A DNA stretch of 49,677 bases from Belliella buryatensis. GTDB taxonomy: Bacteria; Bacteroidota; Bacteroidia; Cytophagales; Cyclobacteriaceae. The notes below the pieces were generated by a model. That model was not told the origin of the DNA. It worked only from the letters and a program-made list of their open reading frames with translations, and did no database searches. This document shows, one piece after another, positions 7,130-17,887 of this stretch. A program made the position numbers and the translations under genes. The stretch is from positions 7,597 through 57,273 of the forward strand of contig NZ_FZOK01000017.1 of the NCBI RefSeq assembly GCF_900188245.1. The letters are read 5' to 3'. The stretch's first letter is position 1; each line of letters begins with the position of its first letter.

Positions 7130-7594
7130 ATGAACTCAAAAATCACTCTCTCTTTTGACCAAAAAGTCATTGAAAAAGCAAAGGAGTTTGCAGCTAAGCA
7201 AAACATCAGCCTTTCAAGGTTGACTGAATTTTTATATGCACAAATAACTTCAGGAGATTACAAAACTTTAGATGAAATGCCTGTTGCTGATTGGATTGAC
7301 ATTTTGGCGGAAGGACAAGCAGAGTACAAGCAGAGTCCTTCACGTAAAAAATTGAAATCCATATATTTTGATTCTGAAAAGTTAGAATTAATTGAGATGC
7401 TTATAAATATAAATGAGGAAAGTGTTTTGCAAAATGTTAAAGTTTTATTAGAAGATTCTTCAAATATAATTGATGGATTATCTGAAGAAGATTATAAAGT
7501 TATGGATCAAAGAAGAGAAAGACACCTGTCGGATCAATCCAAATCTTTTTCTTGGGAAGAAGTTAAAGATTCAGCTAGAAGTTCCATAAAATGA
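7130..7594 (+). CDS. Antitoxin, probable fusion of DUF6364 and a RelE/ParE-type antitoxin
   Basis: A 154-residue protein from the ATG at 7130; an upstream TTG at 7106 is less likely. The N-terminal ~80 residues (MNSKITLSFDQKVIEKAKEF...ISLSRLTEFLYAQIT, then MPVADWIDILAEGQAEY) look like a DUF6364 ribbon-helix-helix antitoxin, normally a stand-alone protein of 80-90 residues paired with a PIN toxin. The C-terminal ~75 residues (EESVLQNVKVLLED, EEDYKVMDQRRERH, FSWEEVKD) look like the short antitoxin that usually precedes a RelE/ParE toxin in Bacteroidota. The gene overlaps the downstream toxin by 4 nt (ATGA), giving translational coupling. The DNA-binding part would autoregulate the operon and the C-terminal part would wrap the toxin. 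The fusion is inferred by recognising both halves. Confidence 0.8.
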   Translation: MNSKITLSFDQKVIEKAKEFAAKQNISLSRLTEFLYAQITSGDYKTLDEMPVADWIDILAEGQAEYKQSPSRKKLKSIYFDSEKLELIEMLININEESVLQNVKVLLEDSSNIIDGLSEEDYKVMDQRRERHLSDQSKSFSWEEVKDSARSSIK

Positions 7595-7875
7595 ATTTGC
7601 TTTTAAAAGAGGAAGCTAGATTCGAAATTATTGAAGCTTATCAGTATTATGAAAAGCAACAAACTAATCTTGGTGAATTTTTTTTAACTCAATTAGATAA
7701 ATGTTTTAAACGTGTTAAGTCAAGCCCCTTACTTTTCCCTAAAAAAAGAGATCCCTTCCGCGAAGCTTTAGTCTCGAAATTTCCATTTATAGTGATATTT
7801 GAAATTGAAAAGGAGAATATAGTAATATATTCAGTTTTTAATACATGGAGAAACCCTAAAAATAAACCACAATAA
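7591..7875 (+). CDS. RelE/ParE-family toxin
   Basis: A 94-residue protein of typical toxin size. It starts in the RelE/ParE manner, with a helix pair (LKEEARFEIIEAYQYYEKQQTNLGEFF), then strands FREALVSKFPFIVIFEIEKENIVIYSVFNTWRNPK, where the paired basic and aromatic residues near the end correspond to the active-site strand region of the fold. Members either cut ribosome-bound mRNA (RelE) or inhibit gyrase (ParE); the sequence alone does not separate these. It overlaps the antitoxin by 4 nt and ends the operon. Confidence 0.85.
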   Translation: MNLLLKEEARFEIIEAYQYYEKQQTNLGEFFLTQLDKCFKRVKSSPLLFPKKRDPFREALVSKFPFIVIFEIEKENIVIYSVFNTWRNPKNKPQ

Positions 7876-7889
7876 AAAGTTCATGAAAT

Positions 7890-7926
7890 AAAAAAGCACT
7901 CAAACAAATTTGCTTGAGTGCTTTAC
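7890..7926 (-). terminator. Terminator of the 4-TM protein gene (possibly bidirectional)
   Basis: AAAGCACTCAA (7893-7903) pairs with TTGAGTGCTTT (7914-7924) around a 10-nt loop. On the minus strand the stem is followed by a T-rich run (TTTTTTATTT), so it mainly serves the gene ending at 7945. It lies between convergent genes and could also stop the toxin operon. Confidence 0.75.
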
Positions 7927-7944
7927 AATATTGTTTGGTTGATA

Positions 7945-8379
7945 TTAACCCAACCAACTTGTCCAAGGAATTCTGCTCAGAATCAAGATCAATCCGATAC
8001 CATAAGCCATATAGATAGCCCTGAATCTAGCCTTGCTGTCTGTCATTTTCTTGGCTTTGGAATAGCCAATGGTAATCACCACAATAGCAATGATATTGAT
8101 CACTGGGTGTTCTAAGGCAGTCAATCTAGCTACTTTGTCTCCCATGGCACCACCACCTGTCAACAAAGAGAAACCGATTGGGCTGACAAAGTAAAGAATC
8201 AAGCCAACCAAAAGTTGAACGTGTGAAAGGATAAAACCAATCAAAGCGATTTTTCTGTGTTTCTCAGTGAAAGCTTTTCCGCTCAATGCTCCAATTAGAG
8301 CAATGATCATGATAATCGCCAATGCTGCCAATACCAAATAGGCAAGTCCCGAATGCGCGTGTTGTAGTCCTATGTACAT
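7945..8379 (-). CDS. Four-helix integral membrane protein, possible cytochrome b-like
   Basis: A 144-residue very hydrophobic protein with four predicted membrane helices (about 9-31, 44-66, 88-105, 122-140). Conserved-looking histidines lie at helix ends: HAHSG near the N-terminus, HVQLL in helix 2 and LEHPVIN before helix 3. Such placement would allow haem binding, and Bacteroidota homologues are sometimes called cytochrome b-like, but no defined motif proves this. It is a single gene with its own terminator. Function should be treated as unknown. Confidence 0.7.
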   Translation of the reverse strand: MYIGLQHAHSGLAYLVLAALAIIMIIALIGALSGKAFTEKHRKIALIGFILSHVQLLVGLILYFVSPIGFSLLTGGGAMGDKVARLTALEHPVINIIAIVVITIGYSKAKKMTDSKARFRAIYMAYGIGLILILSRIPWTSWLG

Positions 8380-8398
8380 TATAATTTTAGATTTTAGT

Positions 8399-8414
8399 CC
8401 CGATAGCTATCGGG
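8399..8414. repeat. Palindrome CCCGATAGCTATCGGG
   Basis: A perfect 16-nt palindrome 20 bp upstream of the 4-TM protein start. It shares the CCCGA/TCGGG ends of the palindromes at 88, 117, 345, 374 and 2676. Confidence 0.7.
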
Positions 8415-8512
8415 AAGATTTTAGAATTGTAAGATTGTTAGAAAATTATAAGGTTTGAATGCTGGAATGTTTTAAGGTTGCCAAACGCATAATATTTGAT
8501 TAATTTGATTTT

Positions 8513-8545
8513 AAACCTTCGGGGTTTTGAAAACCCCAAAGGTTT
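8513..8545. repeat. 33-nt imperfect inverted repeat
   Basis: Arms AAACCTTCGGGGTTTT and AAAACCCCAAAGGTTT flank a single G, with one mismatch in 16 pairs. It lies just past the rlmI-like stop (minus strand) and could terminate that transcript, but no T-run follows. The outer AAACCT/AGGTTT is shared with the palindromes at 26973-27164. Confidence 0.65.
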
Positions 8546-8576
8546 GTCTCATATCTCACGTCTTATGTCTTATATC

Positions 8577-9764
8577 TCATTCTACATACACCACCAATCC
8601 TTTCAAGTACTCCGTTTCTTGGTGGAAGATATTGATCGGGTGGTCGGATGGTTGGGAAAGATAGTGAAGGATTCTGATATTTCTACCACTTTCCAGCGCC
8701 GCGGCGGTGATTGTGTTTGCAAAAAGTTGTTTATCAACTACCTGCGAACAAGAAAATGTAAATAAAATTCCACCACTTTTGATGTGTTTGAAAGCTTCTG
8801 CATTGAGACGTTTGTAGCCTTGAACAGCATTATGTCTTGATTTTATGTTTTTGGCAAATGCCGGTGGATCCAAGACGATCACATCATAATCCTGCTCGAT
8901 CTCTTTAATATATTTCACCACATCTGCGACAATAGACTGATGTTTTCCTTTAAATTCAGCAGCATTGAGCGCTACATTCTTATCGGTCAACTCAATTGCT
9001 TTGGCCGAAATATCTATGGAATGCACTTCTTTTGCGCCAGCTTTCAAAGCAGAAACAGAGAAACCACCGCTGTAACAAAAGGTGTTCAAGACTTTCTTCC
9101 CTGCACTGTATTTCCCGAATAGATGCCTGTTTTCTCGCTGATCTACAAAGAAGCCTGTTTTCTGTCCTTTTTCCCAGTCGATTTCATAGATGCAGCCGTA
9201 TTCTTTTACCAAATTTGTCTTCGGCTCTCCAAAGATCAATTTGTTTTCAATTCCTGAAATATTTTTTGGCAAGGTCTCAGCGGATTTGTCATAGACAGCA
9301 GTGAGTCTCTTTCCATAAACAGCCTGCAGCGCTTGAGAAATCTCCTCAATATGCTGATGCATACCAATAGAATGCGCCTGAATAACAGCCGTTCCGTTGT
9401 AGAAATCAATGATCAATCCAGGTAAGCCATCACCTTCTCCGTGTATAAGTCTATAAACATTGGTCTCTTCACTGTCTGTCAAACCAATACTCTGCCTTAC
9501 TTTAAATGCGCTTTTGATTTTTTTCTCCCAAAATATACCATCAATAGGCTGCTCTTCAAATGAAATCATACGCGCCATGATGGAGCCATTTTGAAAGTGA
9601 CCAATACCTAGGAAATGATCCTTTGCACTATAGACTTGGACCAATTGACCATTTTCGAGGTCCTTGTCTCTCTTGGCAATCGCACCAGAAAAGATCCAAT
9701 GATGTTTTCTGAGAATGGAGATTTCTTTATTCTTTGCTAAGAAGATTTTAGGATAATCAAGCAT
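8577..9764 (-). CDS. rlmI: RlmI-like 23S rRNA (cytosine-5) methyltransferase
   Basis: A 395-residue class I SAM-dependent methyltransferase. The N-terminal ~80 residues form a PUA RNA-binding domain (KHHWIFSGAIAKRD...GQLVQVYSAKDHFLGIGHF). The central EEHGxxYEID-like strand region (YEIDWEKGQKTGFFVDQREN) and the SAM motif NTFCYSGGFSVSALKAGA follow, then the VLDPPAFAK catalytic loop and FSCSQ, as in RlmI/RlmK enzymes. RlmI methylates C1962 of 23S rRNA in E. coli; position and base in this organism are inferred from family. It overlaps the upstream symporter gene by 8 nt, so the two are probably one transcript, with no obvious functional link. Confidence 0.9.
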   Translation of the reverse strand: MLDYPKIFLAKNKEISILRKHHWIFSGAIAKRDKDLENGQLVQVYSAKDHFLGIGHFQNGSIMARMISFEEQPIDGIFWEKKIKSAFKVRQSIGLTDSEETNVYRLIHGEGDGLPGLIIDFYNGTAVIQAHSIGMHQHIEEISQALQAVYGKRLTAVYDKSAETLPKNISGIENKLIFGEPKTNLVKEYGCIYEIDWEKGQKTGFFVDQRENRHLFGKYSAGKKVLNTFCYSGGFSVSALKAGAKEVHSIDISAKAIELTDKNVALNAAEFKGKHQSIVADVVKYIKEIEQDYDVIVLDPPAFAKNIKSRHNAVQGYKRLNAEAFKHIKSGGILFTFSCSQVVDKQLFANTITAAALESGRNIRILHYLSQPSDHPINIFHQETEYLKGLVVYVE

Positions 9765-11145
9765 GTTTTTTTTGTTTTTTAGGGAAAATCATAGTGCCTA
9801 GCCACATGGATACCATACTTACCAATAAAGCAGGTACATGGGGGTAGATAGGTAATTCAAGATTCAGTAAGGCGATATAGGCTATCATACCAAAAACCAT
9901 AGACATCAGTGCGCCCATTTCTGAGGATTTTTTCCAATATAACCCAGCGGTCAAAGGTACAAATAAACTCACCAACATCAGGATAGAAGCCTCAGCCACC
10001 AATTCATAAATGTTTGTCTTCCATTGTGCCATGACTGTAGCGATGATGGCCACAAAAATAATGTTAAAACGTAAGATCCACAGGAAGTATTTGTCTTGGA
10101 TTTTCTTTCCGAAATATGGGCGAATCAAATTCTCTGAAATAATGGCAGAAGGTGCCAAAAGTCCAGAACTCGTCGTACTCATGATTGCTGAAATCAAAGC
10201 ACCAAAGAAAAGAATTTGTACATGTAAGCCACTATGTCGAAGTACCATTTCTGGCAATAGCAGTTGCCTATTGTCCAAATAGATCTCTGGATAGAGAAAC
10301 TTTGCTCCTAAGGCAATAAATAAGGGTAAAAGTCCAATGCTCACATAGAATCCTCCAGCCAAATAAGTTGATCGGATAGCAACTTTTTCAGATTTTGAAG
10401 CCATCACCCGCTGATAGATATCTTGACTAGGAATACTCCCTAAACCCAAGATCATCCAGGCACCTAAGTAATTGATCCATGCGCTGGCTTTTGCCTCAGG
10501 GAAAAACTGGAAACTTCCCTCAGGAGCAGATTCCAAAATAGGCATCACACCACCAGCTTTTTGAGCAACTAAGACAGCCACCCAAATCAAACCTACTACA
10601 ATCAAAGTGGTCTGTATAAAATCCGTAATAGAAATCGCCCACATCCCTCCGAGAAAGGTGTAAAATACCACAATTCCAGCGCTGACTATGATGGCATTTG
10701 AAATGGAAATGTCTGAAATGCTATTGAATATCAAAGCCAATGCGACCAATTGAGCAGCGACGTAGCCGAAATAAGCTGGAATCATGAATACCGCAGCGAA
10801 GAACTCTACACGCTTTCCAAAGATACGTTTGTACACATCTCCTATAGTCAAGACATTCATGCGGTACATCGGCCTCAAATAAAATATCCCGAATAAAATC
10901 AAACAGAGTGCGCCACCAAAAGGATCCTCTATTACTCCCTGAAGTCCTGATTCCAAGTACTCAGAAGAAGCCCCAAAGATCGTCTCTGAACCAAACCAGG
11001 TTGCAAATAGGGCAGAGGCAGACAAAAAAAGCGGTAGCTGCCTGCCTGCTAAAACAAAGTCATTGGAATTTTTGACCAGTTTCGAGGACCAAGCACCCAC
11101 CGCTACAGTGATGATTAGATATATGATGATTGCTGTGAGAAGCAA
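9757..11145 (-). CDS. Sodium:solute symporter (SSS family)
   Basis: A 462-residue polytopic membrane protein with about 12-13 hydrophobic segments. Family marks include the N-terminal SNDFVLAGRQLPLFLSASAL, then FATWFGSETIFGASSEYLESG, the central GGMWAISITDFIQTTL and the ALISAIMSTTSSGLLAPSAI stretch, in which Ser/Thr residues help bind sodium. It should use the sodium gradient to import a small solute; the substrate cannot be read from the sequence. The start appears to be TTG at 11145, because an in-frame stop lies 15-18 nt upstream and no ATG is nearby. The end overlaps the rlmI-like gene by 8 nt. Confidence 0.9.
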   Translation of the reverse strand: MLLTAIIIYLIITVAVGAWSSKLVKNSNDFVLAGRQLPLFLSASALFATWFGSETIFGASSEYLESGLQGVIEDPFGGALCLILFGIFYLRPMYRMNVLTIGDVYKRIFGKRVEFFAAVFMIPAYFGYVAAQLVALALIFNSISDISISNAIIVSAGIVVFYTFLGGMWAISITDFIQTTLIVVGLIWVAVLVAQKAGGVMPILESAPEGSFQFFPEAKASAWINYLGAWMILGLGSIPSQDIYQRVMASKSEKVAIRSTYLAGGFYVSIGLLPLFIALGAKFLYPEIYLDNRQLLLPEMVLRHSGLHVQILFFGALISAIMSTTSSGLLAPSAIISENLIRPYFGKKIQDKYFLWILRFNIIFVAIIATVMAQWKTNIYELVAEASILMLVSLFVPLTAGLYWKKSSEMGALMSMVFGMIAYIALLNLELPIYPHVPALLVSMVSMWLGTMIFPKKQKKHA

Positions 11146-11279
11146 GAGGGATTCTAGATATTAGAAGGTAGATTTTAGATTTGTTTGTACCATGTAAGAA
11201 GTACAAAGTGCCAAGATAACTGGAATAGCTATTACCATCAATTTTTAAATCTTAAATCTGCAATTTGAAATCCTAAATC

Positions 11280-13273
<1,994 letters not shown>

Positions 13274-13810
13274 TCACAACAAAAAATATCCTCTAAATCC
13301 CCTTGCGCCATAATAGGAATCTGCGCCATTGTGGTAGATAAAGGTTCTTCCGAAGCGTTTGTCACCGAAAATTGCTCCGCCTTTTTTACGGATAGAATCG
13401 GGGGTTTCTAGCCATGAGGAGGTTTTGAGGTCAAAATCACCAAGAGTTTGCAAGTGAAAATACATTTCTTCAGTTAAGAGCTGTATACCGAAATCTTTAG
13501 CCATTCCTTTTGCTGTTCCAGAGGGTTTATTGGCTTTTCTTTTTTCCCAAGCTTCTTGGTCATAGCAAAGACTTCTTCGGCCAAGAGGACTTTCAATACT
13601 GCAATCACAATAGATAAATTTTCCACTTTCATGATCAATTCCAATCACATCTGGCTCACCGCCTGTAGATTCCATTTGCTGGATTGTTTTATATGCTTGA
13701 GGATTTTTTGAAAATTTAGAAAGCACATGCTGCCATTTGTAGTCAGGATGTCTTTGCATATTATTCTCAAACCTTTCTTTTAAAGTTTCAAGTAAGTTTT
13801 CTTTATTCAT
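13274..13810 (-). CDS. DUF4256 domain-containing protein
   Basis: A 178-residue soluble protein recognised as DUF4256 by its whole-length pattern: N-terminal LLETLKERFENNMQRHP, the central STGGEPDVIG...YCDCSIESPLGRRSLCYD, and the C-terminal SSWLETPDSIRKKGGAIFGDKRFGR tail ending in an aromatic-rich YYGARGFRGY. It is full length and has no signal peptide. The family has no established biochemical role. Its neighbours on either side are separated by several hundred bases, so it is probably a single-gene unit. Confidence 0.85.
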   Translation of the reverse strand: MNKENLLETLKERFENNMQRHPDYKWQHVLSKFSKNPQAYKTIQQMESTGGEPDVIGIDHESGKFIYCDCSIESPLGRRSLCYDQEAWEKRKANKPSGTAKGMAKDFGIQLLTEEMYFHLQTLGDFDLKTSSWLETPDSIRKKGGAIFGDKRFGRTFIYHNGADSYYGARGFRGYFLL

Positions 13811-13970
13811 TTGATTATAGATTCAGTTAAAAACGCTTAATAATTTAGTACTCTTAATGTCCTGAAAAAAAAACGTCACAAAATTCTCAAAGATCCACAA
13901 AGCCCACAAAATAATTATTAACCTTCTTCATGTTCATTTACCAATTTGATATTCCCTCCCACATAGCCTG

Positions 13971-13988
13971 CCCCGCAGTATTACGGGG
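13971..13988. repeat. CCCCG...CGGGG hairpin
   Basis: CCCCG and CGGGG arms surround CAGTATTA, an 18-nt element in the spacer between DUF4256 and DUF4199 genes. No T-run follows directly. It may be another variant of the dispersed GC-rich palindromes. Confidence 0.5.
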
Positions 13989-14077
13989 GATGGCTCTTTG
14001 TGATTTTATTAATTTTAGGGTGGTTCTTAATCAATTAAACAGTTAAGCAAATAACCAATCAACTAATCCACTAATAA

Positions 14078-14563
14078 CTATTTCTCTTTTGTTCTGATGA
14101 AGATCATCGCAATTGCCGTAGTGATCACACCCATGACCAAGGCGGCGATGGTAGATTGTTTGGCATAGTTCGCAAAATTAAATTGGGCTTCTGCTTCTTC
14201 CGTTGTGTTGAAATAGCCGATCTCAACGGAGCGTTTGATGACATTTGGAAAGTATTCAGGTGTAATTACATAAGAGATGATCCATTGTGTTCCGGGGCTG
14301 AGAATGGCAATGATCACAGAAATGATAACTCCGGAAATTAAACCTTCCTTGTAGGTCATCCTGCCATCATAAAAGTTTTTCTTTTTGTCCTTCAATGCCA
14401 TGACCATCACAATTATCGCAGGAATGGCGTAGAGGTTGGTCAGGTAAAGATGGTAATCAATGTACTTTCCATGTAAGCCTGTTGCCTTTTCAAGGACCAT
14501 CCAAGCTAAGGTCATTACCGTAAAGATGATGGCCCATTTGAATTCAAGTTTAAGATTTTTCAT
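14078..14563 (-). CDS. DUF4199 domain-containing membrane protein
   Basis: A 161-residue protein from the ATG at 14563. The frame extends 17 codons further upstream, but MKNLKLEFKWAIIF is the usual DUF4199 beginning. Four hydrophobic segments are visible (about 8-24, 40-56, 74-94, 137-155), with the family-typical DGRMTYKEGLISGVIISVI between helices 2 and 3 and a helix ending FANYAKQSTIAALVMGVI. It is an inner-membrane protein common in Bacteroidota with no known function. No neighbour suggests a partner. Confidence 0.85.
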   Translation of the reverse strand: MKNLKLEFKWAIIFTVMTLAWMVLEKATGLHGKYIDYHLYLTNLYAIPAIIVMVMALKDKKKNFYDGRMTYKEGLISGVIISVIIAILSPGTQWIISYVITPEYFPNVIKRSVEIGYFNTTEEAEAQFNFANYAKQSTIAALVMGVITTAIAMIFIRTKEK

Positions 14564-14813
14564 AGCGTGGGGGTGAAAGTTGTTCCAACTTAATTTGAAA
14601 AAGTGGGAAATCAAAAAAGTTGGACTTTAGGTTATCATAATGATCAACTTCAATAATATGGAGACTGCTAGAAAAGTGGTTGAACGTTATAATTTACGGT
14701 TGATTCTAAATATACTTTTAAGCTAAAAATGTCGTTGATTTTCTTCAGGAACCTTAATATTGTTAATTAAATTATTGGTGAAATTTGGAATAATCATATA
14801 AGCTTTTATGAAT

Positions 14814-15840
14814 ATCCGTCTACATACAAGTAGGCAAATTTTATACTTTGACAATACGTGTCAATAACTTTCAGGACTGTATTTTAAGTGTTTAATTGGC
14901 TTGAAATAAAGAAAAAAGCCATGACTATCCTACAATTCAATGAAAGATATCCAGATGAGGCAAGTTGCATCCATTTCTTTAAGGAACAAAGAGAAAGAGA
15001 AGGCATTATTTGCAAGAAATGTAAGTCCAGAGAACACTACTGGCTTAATTCTCTCAATATGTTTCAATGTAAATATTGTGAATTTAGGACAGGCCTGAAG
15101 AATGGTACCGTTATGGAAAACAGCAAGTTGCCATTAAGGATTTGGTTGCTTGCAATGACACTTGTAAGTGCAACCAAGAAGGGGTTTAGCTGCCTGGAAC
15201 TCCAGAGGCAGATGGGGCATAGCAGATACGAGACTGTTTTCAGACTGTACCACAAGCTCCGGGAAGCAATGGGTAAACGTGACAGCCAATATAAACTAGA
15301 GGATATGGTTGAATATGATGAGGCTTTTGTAAGCAAGGCAACAAAACTTTCGGAAAGGATGAAGCTGAAGAAAGGACGCGGAAGTCAAAAACAAGCTTCC
15401 GTTGCTGTCATGGCTGAATCATCTATTCTTGAAGACTTAATTACCGGAGAAAAGGACAAAAAGCTGCAGATATTTCAAGATGGTCAAAATAGATAACTTG
15501 AAGGCAAAAACAGCCGAAAAACTGATAAAAGGACTGATTGACAAGAAAGCTGTGGTTCAGACTGATGAAAGTACGACTTATTCTAACCTAGAAGATTGTA
15601 TCGATGTCCATGTAAGCGAACTATCCTCCACAAAAGAGGGTAAGTTCAACCTCAAATGGGCACATATAGCAATAAGTAACCTTAAAAGAGATCTGCAGAA
15701 GTACCATATGGTTTCAGAAAAGATGCTTCAAAACTATCTCAATGAATTCTGTTACAAACTAAACCGAAGATACTTTGGTGAAAAACTATTTGACAGATTA
15801 GTTATTGCAAGCATTTGCCCCTACTTGTATACAAGCGGAT
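14814..15840 (+). mobile_element. IS1595-type insertion sequence
   Basis: About 1,027 bp bounded by imperfect terminal inverted repeats: left ATCCG...TACAAGTAGG...CAAAT (14814 onward) and the complementary right end (15813-15840), which overlaps the last transposase codons. It holds one transposase gene, now frameshifted. No clean 8-bp target duplication abuts the repeats, but the 10-mer ATAATCATAT occurs at 14790-14799 and at 15839-15848, the left copy being 14 bp outside the repeat. Confidence 0.8.
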
Positions 15841-15842
15841 AA
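14921..15842 (+). pseudogene. IS1595-family transposase, single-base frameshift
   Basis: The first part (from ATG 14921) has the IS1595 zinc ribbon (CKKC near the start and CKYC about 20 residues later), a helix-turn-helix-like region with LELQRQMGHSRYETVFRL, and the first acidic catalytic region VEYDEAFV. It stops early, at 15494-15496. The second part, in another frame, continues with KMVKIDNLKAKTAEKLIKGL, the second acidic site VVQTDEST and the last one in YLNEFCYKLNRRYF. Removing one base, the C at 15464, would join them as DKK-CRYFKMVKIDN, the expected family sequence. All catalytic residues remain, so the inactivation looks recent. A programmed shift is less likely, since IS1595 elements normally use one frame. 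Confidence 0.85.
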
Positions 15843-16194
15843 TCATATTAAAATTACTCTTGACGAAAACATCAAGAGGTTAATATATCTCAAATTAGGG
15901 AAAATTATGAAGCAACACTTTAAAAGTGGAATTTATAAATCAAATGATTATCTAGAATTCCGGCATAAGTTGAATCAAAAAGTATAAATGTTACTGATTT
16001 TTGTCATCTGTCAAAAGAGGCTATGTAAATAACATAATTTTTAATTTTCTTTTTGGAAATCAGTTTTCAGGTATCAAATGCTTTATGTTTAATCCAAATA
16101 TTGAGTTGGAATATGAAGGAATATGAATACTTTCGTCAAAGAGTAAGCTGTATTAAGCACCCCTTCAGACTCAAAAAAACTGAATTTCCTATAA

Positions 16195-17391
16195 ATGTCT
16201 AACTTTAATTTAATATTCCTTGTCGTAACTTCTTTTTATACCTTATTATCTTTAATTTATTTAGTTAGATCTTTAAAATTTCGATTTCAGGATAAATTTA
16301 TTTGTTTGACATTATTAATTTATTCAACCTTTTTTTTGACAAGGGTACTTTGGTTTAATTTTGGTTTTATTGCTACCAATCAAGACCTTTTAGGTGTATT
16401 TAGTCCTATAATGTTTCTTCCTGCTCCGCTTTTTTATCTTGCAGTCAGAAATATAAGTTTTGGAGTAGATGTATTTAGAAAAAAAGATCTTTTACATTTT
16501 TTACCTGCATTGATTTCTGCTATCGATTTAATACCTTTTTATTTGATGCCCTCCATTGAGAAGCAAGATGTTTTAGACAAGATCATGGTATCTTACAGTG
16601 ATGTATATGTACACATTGTCGGATTTATACCTAGCTTTTACATTCACCTAATTAGGCTGGTTTTGATCATTGTTTATTTTACCATAGCCCTCAACCTTAT
16701 ACTCAAATCAGATAGCATTAGAGAATTAAAAAATATAGAATACAAGTATTGGCTTAAGTCTTCCTTGATATTTCTATTTACTTTAAAATCCTTAGTAATC
16801 ATTTTTTCAATTTCAACACTCTTTGTTAGAGTTTATAATCAGGAAATCCCAAAAGTGCAGGGCGTATTGTTTGGATTGTTTCTAGTAGTTGTTTCTACTT
16901 ATGTGTTAAAGAATTATTTAAAGCTCGATTTGGCTCGTACTGCTCAGAAAACTCCTCAAAAGAAAAGGTCATTTCCTGTTATCTCCAAATTGATGGGTAT
17001 CGAAAATAAAGTTAGGGCAACTAATCATAATTCAAATAGCGACTTGAATGAGAAACTCAAAGTGCTTTTTGAGAGTGATCAAATTTTCCTTCTTAAGGAT
17101 ATTACAACTATATCTCTTGCCGGATTGATTGGGGTCAACTCTAGAGCACTACCTACACTTTTAAACGATGTTTATGGTTGTAATTTTAAAGAGTTGGTCA
17201 ATAGGTTTCGAATAGATTATGCAGTGCTGAAAATTGAAGAAAATTTTCTTGATCTTCAAACTATTGAAGCACTCAGTGATGCCTGTGGATATAATTCAAG
17301 AATTACTTTTTTCAATGCTTTCAAAAAAGAGAAGGGATACAGTCCAAATGAATATTGGAAAAGGTTCCAAGAGGGTGTAGGAAGAGAATGA
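16195..17391 (+). CDS. Membrane-anchored AraC-family transcriptional regulator
   Basis: A 398-residue protein. The first ~240 residues hold about seven hydrophobic segments (for example NLIFLVVTSFYTLLSLIYLV, FICLTLLIYSTFFLT, KVQGVLFGLFLVVVSTYVL), forming an integral membrane sensor. The C-terminal ~100 residues are an AraC double helix-turn-helix: TISLAGLIGVNSRALPTLLNDV and EALSDACGYNSRITFFNAFKKEKGYSPNEYWKR. Regulators of this 7TM-AraC type are common in Bacteroidota. The gene sits on the same strand directly upstream of the giant surface-protein gene, with a ~500-bp gap, so control of that locus is a reasonable inference. Confidence 0.85.
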   Translation: MSNFNLIFLVVTSFYTLLSLIYLVRSLKFRFQDKFICLTLLIYSTFFLTRVLWFNFGFIATNQDLLGVFSPIMFLPAPLFYLAVRNISFGVDVFRKKDLLHFLPALISAIDLIPFYLMPSIEKQDVLDKIMVSYSDVYVHIVGFIPSFYIHLIRLVLIIVYFTIALNLILKSDSIRELKNIEYKYWLKSSLIFLFTLKSLVIIFSISTLFVRVYNQEIPKVQGVLFGLFLVVVSTYVLKNYLKLDLARTAQKTPQKKRSFPVISKLMGIENKVRATNHNSNSDLNEKLKVLFESDQIFLLKDITTISLAGLIGVNSRALPTLLNDVYGCNFKELVNRFRIDYAVLKIEENFLDLQTIEALSDACGYNSRITFFNAFKKEKGYSPNEYWKRFQEGVGRE

Positions 17392-17887
17392 GTGGATTAA
17401 CTAGCATTTATTTTTTTAAAAGACTGAAACTCATAACTTATTTAAAAGGTTTTGATGAAACTTCTCAAGTTAATACAAATTAATTTGGAATAACATTAAA
17501 ATCAATTTCTAACATCTCTTAGGTCCAGATTTTATTTTTCTAACCAATACTTTTATTCTCCTTGAAATAAAAATGGATGAAGCTAAAAATAGTGTCAAGA
17601 GAATATCTTTTAGTTTTGGGTAAATGCGATTAGATTTTTTAGGATAGTTGCACTTAAAAACTTGAGAAAAAGAACAATGTTTAATTTAAGAATTTATGTT
17701 CCATTTTTTCGTGGATTTTTCTGATGTTATTTTTTGTATTTCACAATTACTTAATTGAATCTCCTCGCCTTCACGTTTCAAAAACGGTAACTGAAACATA
17801 TAAAAGTTGAAAAACAGAGGTGAATTGGGCTCCTTTGAGATACTAATAATCAAAACCCAACATTTACACTCTCTAAATTTTTTCATT
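17392..17887 (+). other. Leader region of the giant surface-protein gene
   Basis: About 496 bp of AT-rich DNA between the AraC-type regulator and the surface protein. TAGTTTTG at 17611-17618 fits the -7 consensus TAnnTTTG, but I could not pair it with a -33 TTG at the right spacing. No gene or repeat is seen. Confidence 0.4.

Noticed and set aside
14640-14726. 28-codon frame starting MINFNNMETARK
   Set aside because: Too short, no recognisable motif and no support from context.
15440-15500. Programmed frameshift in the IS transposase
   Set aside because: IS1595-type transposases are normally made from one frame, and removal of a single C restores the expected residues; no convincing slippery site with a downstream structure was seen.
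15805-15987. 60-residue frame across the right IS end as remnant of an interrupted gene
   Set aside because: Its first part overlaps the IS end in another frame, no matching N-terminal part is visible left of the element, and no family is recognised.
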